Source: Pseudomonadota bacterium
GTDB lineage: Bacteria; Pseudomonadota; Alphaproteobacteria; Rhizobiales; Methylopilaceae
DNA: 64,000 nucleotides
Direction: 5' to 3'
Assembly (NCBI GenBank): GCA_023388965.1
Contig: JAEWFF010000067.1
Span: forward strand, 38,135-102,134
Shown here in pieces: positions 61,723 through 64,000 of this stretch. The translations under genes and the position numbers were made by a program. The notes beneath the pieces are model-generated. The model saw nothing but the letters and a program-made list of their open reading frames with translations, did not search any database and was not told where the DNA came from. Positions within the stretch are counted from its first letter, which is position 1. Every line of letters begins with the position of its first letter.

Positions 61723-62955
61723 ATGAGCTCATTCTCAGCGTCTCTCTCGACATTTCTTGACTCGGAGTTCGAGAGACAGAAGGCATTTCTCGCGGAACTG
61801 GTGCGTGTGCCATCCGATAATCCTCCGGGCGATTGTCGTCCGCATGCTGAGCGAGCCGCGGAGCTCATTGAGGCGCTAGGCTTCGATGTGGAGCGGCACG
61901 TCGTTTCTGAAGAGGTCGTGCGCCTTCATGGTATGAAGTCCGTGACCAATCTGATCGTACGGCTACGATTTGGCGACGGCCCCGTCATCGCTCTCAATGC
62001 GCATGGCGATGTTGTCCCTCCCGGAGCGGGTTGGACCACCGATCCTTATGGCGCCGAGGTTTTAGACGGCTGGATGTATGGCCGCGGCGTCGCGGTATCG
62101 AAATCTGATTTTGCGACTTATGTATGGGCAATGCTGGCATTGAAGAAGCTGGCGCCGAAGCTTGCCGGGACCATTGAGCTCCACCTGACCTATGATGAGG
62201 AGACCGGCGGGGAGGTGGGGCCTGGCTGGCTGCTTGAGCAAGGCCTTACTAAACCCGATTGCGCCATTTCGGCGGGCTTTTCGTATGGTGTCGTTACAGC
62301 ACATAATGGCTGCCTGCATCTCGAGGTTAAGATCTCGGGCCGTTCGGCCCATGCGGCCATGCCTCATACGGGTGTAGATGCGCTTGAAGCTGCCACCCAC
62401 ATCCTTGGGTCGTTGTATGAGTGGCGTAAGTCGCTCGCTGACCGTCCTTCGGCATTCGATGGTATTGGGGCCCCCCAAATGACAATCGGTCTCATTGAAG
62501 GCGGCATCAACACGAATGTCGTTCCCGACCGCGTCACCTTCCGCCTGGACCGTCGCATCACTCCGGATGAGGATCCGGCAGAGGTCGAACACGAGCTGGA
62601 AGGCGTGATCAGGAGAGCAGCATCAGCCTATCCTACCGCTGCCGTCGAGGTACGGAGGATACTTCTGGCGATGCCGCTTAAGCCGCTTGAAGGCGCCGAC
62701 CGGCTCAGCGACACGATATGTATTCACGCATCTCGCATAATGGGCACTGAGGTGAAGCCCAAGGGCGTTCCCCTGTTCACCGATGCACGCCTCTATGCGG
62801 AGCACGGAATTCCGGTTGTTCTATACGGTGCTGGACCCCGGTCGATCGAAGAGGCGAACGCCCATCGAGCGGATGAGCGTCTACCATTGACCGATCTGCG
62901 CAAGGCAACGGAAGTGATTTCTCTCACGTTGGTGGATCTTCTGACCCCCGAATGA
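61723..62955 (+). CDS. M20 family amidohydrolase/peptidase
   Basis: Zinc-type hydrolase of 410 aa in the ArgE/DapE/N-carbamoylase superfamily. The first metal motif ALNAHGDVVPPG and catalytic Glu pair YDEETGGEVG are present, with lid-domain dimerisation motif GRSAHAAMPHTGVDALEA. The region of the usual metal-bridging Asp (GRGASDMKG type) reads GRGVAVSKSD, so that Asp is replaced. The ATG at 61723 is used; ATG 61711 and GTG 61684 are in frame. It probably hydrolyses the open-chain N-carbamoyl or N-acyl amino acid formed in the pathway. Confidence 0.85.
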   Translation: MSSFSASLSTFLDSEFERQKAFLAELVRVPSDNPPGDCRPHAERAAELIEALGFDVERHVVSEEVVRLHGMKSVTNLIVRLRFGDGPVIALNAHGDVVPPGAGWTTDPYGAEVLDGWMYGRGVAVSKSDFATYVWAMLALKKLAPKLAGTIELHLTYDEETGGEVGPGWLLEQGLTKPDCAISAGFSYGVVTAHNGCLHLEVKISGRSAHAAMPHTGVDALEAATHILGSLYEWRKSLADRPSAFDGIGAPQMTIGLIEGGINTNVVPDRVTFRLDRRITPDEDPAEVEHELEGVIRRAASAYPTAAVEVRRILLAMPLKPLEGADRLSDTICIHASRIMGTEVKPKGVPLFTDARLYAEHGIPVVLYGAGPRSIEEANAHRADERLPLTDLRKATEVISLTLVDLLTPE

Positions 62956-63043
62956 GTACGACTCTTGGTCGTGTGCTGACGGCGATGTGGTGCGAAGTAA
63001 TTGACCTGAAAACTGAAGGAACCGCTGGGGCCTCGATGAGGTC

Positions 63044-63250
63044 TTGCGCACAAGTTTTGCGGATCGCGTGACGGTACCACTGAACGCTCAGGTAGGGACG
63101 GCAGTGATGCAGGCTGAAACGCTCGTCACACTGAATGGCCGAAAAGCTTTAGCCGGTACGTTTCGTAGGCCTTATGCAAAGAAAACCGGCAATTTATCCG
63201 AGGCACTTGCGCGCCGCACAGAGCACCTGGGCGGGTCTAGACACATATGA
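63044..63250 (+). pseudogene. C-terminal remnant of a second racemase-family gene
   Basis: About 68 codons align to the end of the racemase-like protein upstream: FADRVTVPLNAQVG, AETLVTLNGRKALAGTFRRPYAK and SEALARRTEH match IVRDRVHVPVIDQVG, AESLVALNPRKAIAGSFRRPDAK and SDALRRRIEH there. No upstream part of the gene is found. The remnant runs into the hydantoinase start. It implies a former tandem copy or an insertion of the M20 gene into a racemase-hydantoinase pair. Confidence 0.75.
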
Positions 63251-64000
63251 GCAAGACATCCATGTTCGATACCATCATCAGCGGCGGGCGCATATCGACT
63301 GCGGCGGACACGTTCGAGTGCGATATCGGTATTCGGGACGGACGCATAACGGCACTCGGCGAGAAGCTCGGGACCGCGGATGAGGTCATCGACGCATCCG
63401 GGAAATGGGTGTTGCCGGGCGGCATCGACAGTCACGTACATATATCGCAGCCGTCGGGCGACGGCATCGTGATGTCGGACGATTTCGAAAGCGCGACGCG
63501 GTCGGCGGCGTTCGGAGGCAACACCACGGTTCTGCCGTTCTGCATGCAGGAGAAGGGCCGCTCGCTCCGCGAAGCGGTGAAGGATTACCACGCCAAGGCG
63601 GACGGCGAATGCTATGTCGACGTCTCGTTCCATCTCATCATTTCCGATCCGACCGAACAGGTCGTCGGCCAGGAATTGCCCGCTCTCGTGCGCGACGGCT
63701 ATTCGTCCTTCAAGATCTTCATGACCTATGAGGGGCTGGCCCTCAGCGATTTCGACATCCTGCGGGTCATGGCGGTCGCGCGCGAGACGCGCGCGCTGGT
63801 CATGGTTCACGCCGAAAACGACGACGTCATCCGCTATCTGACCGACAGCTTCGAGCAGTCCGGCAGGACGGCACCGAAATATCACGCCACGTCGCGCCCC
63901 GTCATTGCCGAGCGCGAGGCCACCTATCGTGCGATCTCTCTGGCGGAGCTGTCGGATGTGCCGCTGATGATCGTGCATGTCTCCAATCGCGAAGCGATGG
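63247..64000 (+). CDS. Hydantoinase/dihydropyrimidinase-type amidohydrolase (3' end outside window)
   Basis: Cyclic-amide hydrolase of the amidohydrolase superfamily; 251 residues visible. Metal ligands: HxH in GGIDSHVHISQPSG near residue 60, the carboxylated Lys in SSFKIFMTYEG near 155, and histidines in VMVHAEND and IVHVSNREAM. SDDFESATRSAAFGGNTTVLPFCMQE is typical of D-hydantoinases. The ATG at 63247 directly follows the racemase remnant. The C-terminal half lies beyond the window. With the racemase-like and M20 genes it points to hydantoin or related ring opening followed by carbamoyl removal. Confidence 0.9.
   Translation, partial: MSKTSMFDTIISGGRISTAADTFECDIGIRDGRITALGEKLGTADEVIDASGKWVLPGGIDSHVHISQPSGDGIVMSDDFESATRSAAFGGNTTVLPFCMQEKGRSLREAVKDYHAKADGECYVDVSFHLIISDPTEQVVGQELPALVRDGYSSFKIFMTYEGLALSDFDILRVMAVARETRALVMVHAENDDVIRYLTDSFEQSGRTAPKYHATSRPVIAEREATYRAISLAELSDVPLMIVHVSNREAM

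Overview
The window is a high-GC chromosomal segment from an alphaproteobacterium, most likely a member of the Rhizobiales (Hyphomicrobiales). The evidence is the gene content and order: addB-addA-trxA, trpF-trpB-trpA-accD-folC, aroA-cmk-rpsA-sppA-ihfB-lapA, a FYDLN-type acidic protein next to tRNA-Ala, rph-rdgB-hemW, rsmI-yraN-gshB, and olsB-mutS-glnD. A class II (CP4-like) EPSP synthase, an OlsB-type ornithine-lipid acyltransferase, and extragenic palindrome families typical of rhizobial genomes agree with this. The genus cannot be fixed from sequence reading alone.

Layout. 1-20427 is mostly housekeeping: recombination repair, thioredoxin, folate, fatty-acid and tryptophan synthesis, ribosomal protein S1, shikimate pathway, tRNA-Ala(GGC), and a small heat-shock gene pair. 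An unidentified 4-TM membrane protein is wedged between trpB and trpA by stop/start overlaps. 20438-22319 carries hrcA followed 16 bases later by a class D (OXA-type) beta-lactamase. 22489-29649 is a transport block between hrcA and rph: two tandem TAXI-type TRAP binding proteins and a fused TRAP permease, then a sulfate ABC transporter (sbp, cysT, cysW) without its ATPase gene. 29726-50911 returns to core genes: nucleotide-pool cleaning, heme radical-SAM protein, cell wall, glutathione, mismatch repair, PII uridylylation, translation factor 4, polyphosphate kinase 2, L,D-transpeptidase, MsrA and MepA.

From tRNA-Ser(GGA) at 51041-51130 onward the character changes. The first part has nested palindromes, a membrane flavin reductase broken by one in-frame stop, a MarR/cytochrome b561 pair, and a 5'-truncated large serine recombinase with its HTH partner. 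A visibly more AT-rich catabolic cluster follows: a GntR regulator, divergent from amidase - TRAP dctP-dctQ-dctM - Asp/Glu/hydantoin racemase-like protein - M20 hydrolase - remnant of a second racemase - hydantoinase (cut by the window end). I read this as an accessory region next to tRNA-Ser. The cluster probably imports a cyclic amide, hydantoin or N-carbamoyl compound and degrades it to an amino acid.

The most unusual points are in that cluster. The racemase-like protein lacks both family catalytic cysteines, the M20 enzyme lacks the usual metal-bridging aspartate, and a racemase C-terminal remnant sits just before the hydantoinase. Other points of interest are the hrcA/beta-lactamase arrangement, the tandem TAXI proteins with a duplicated leader, and the membrane gene inside the trp operon.
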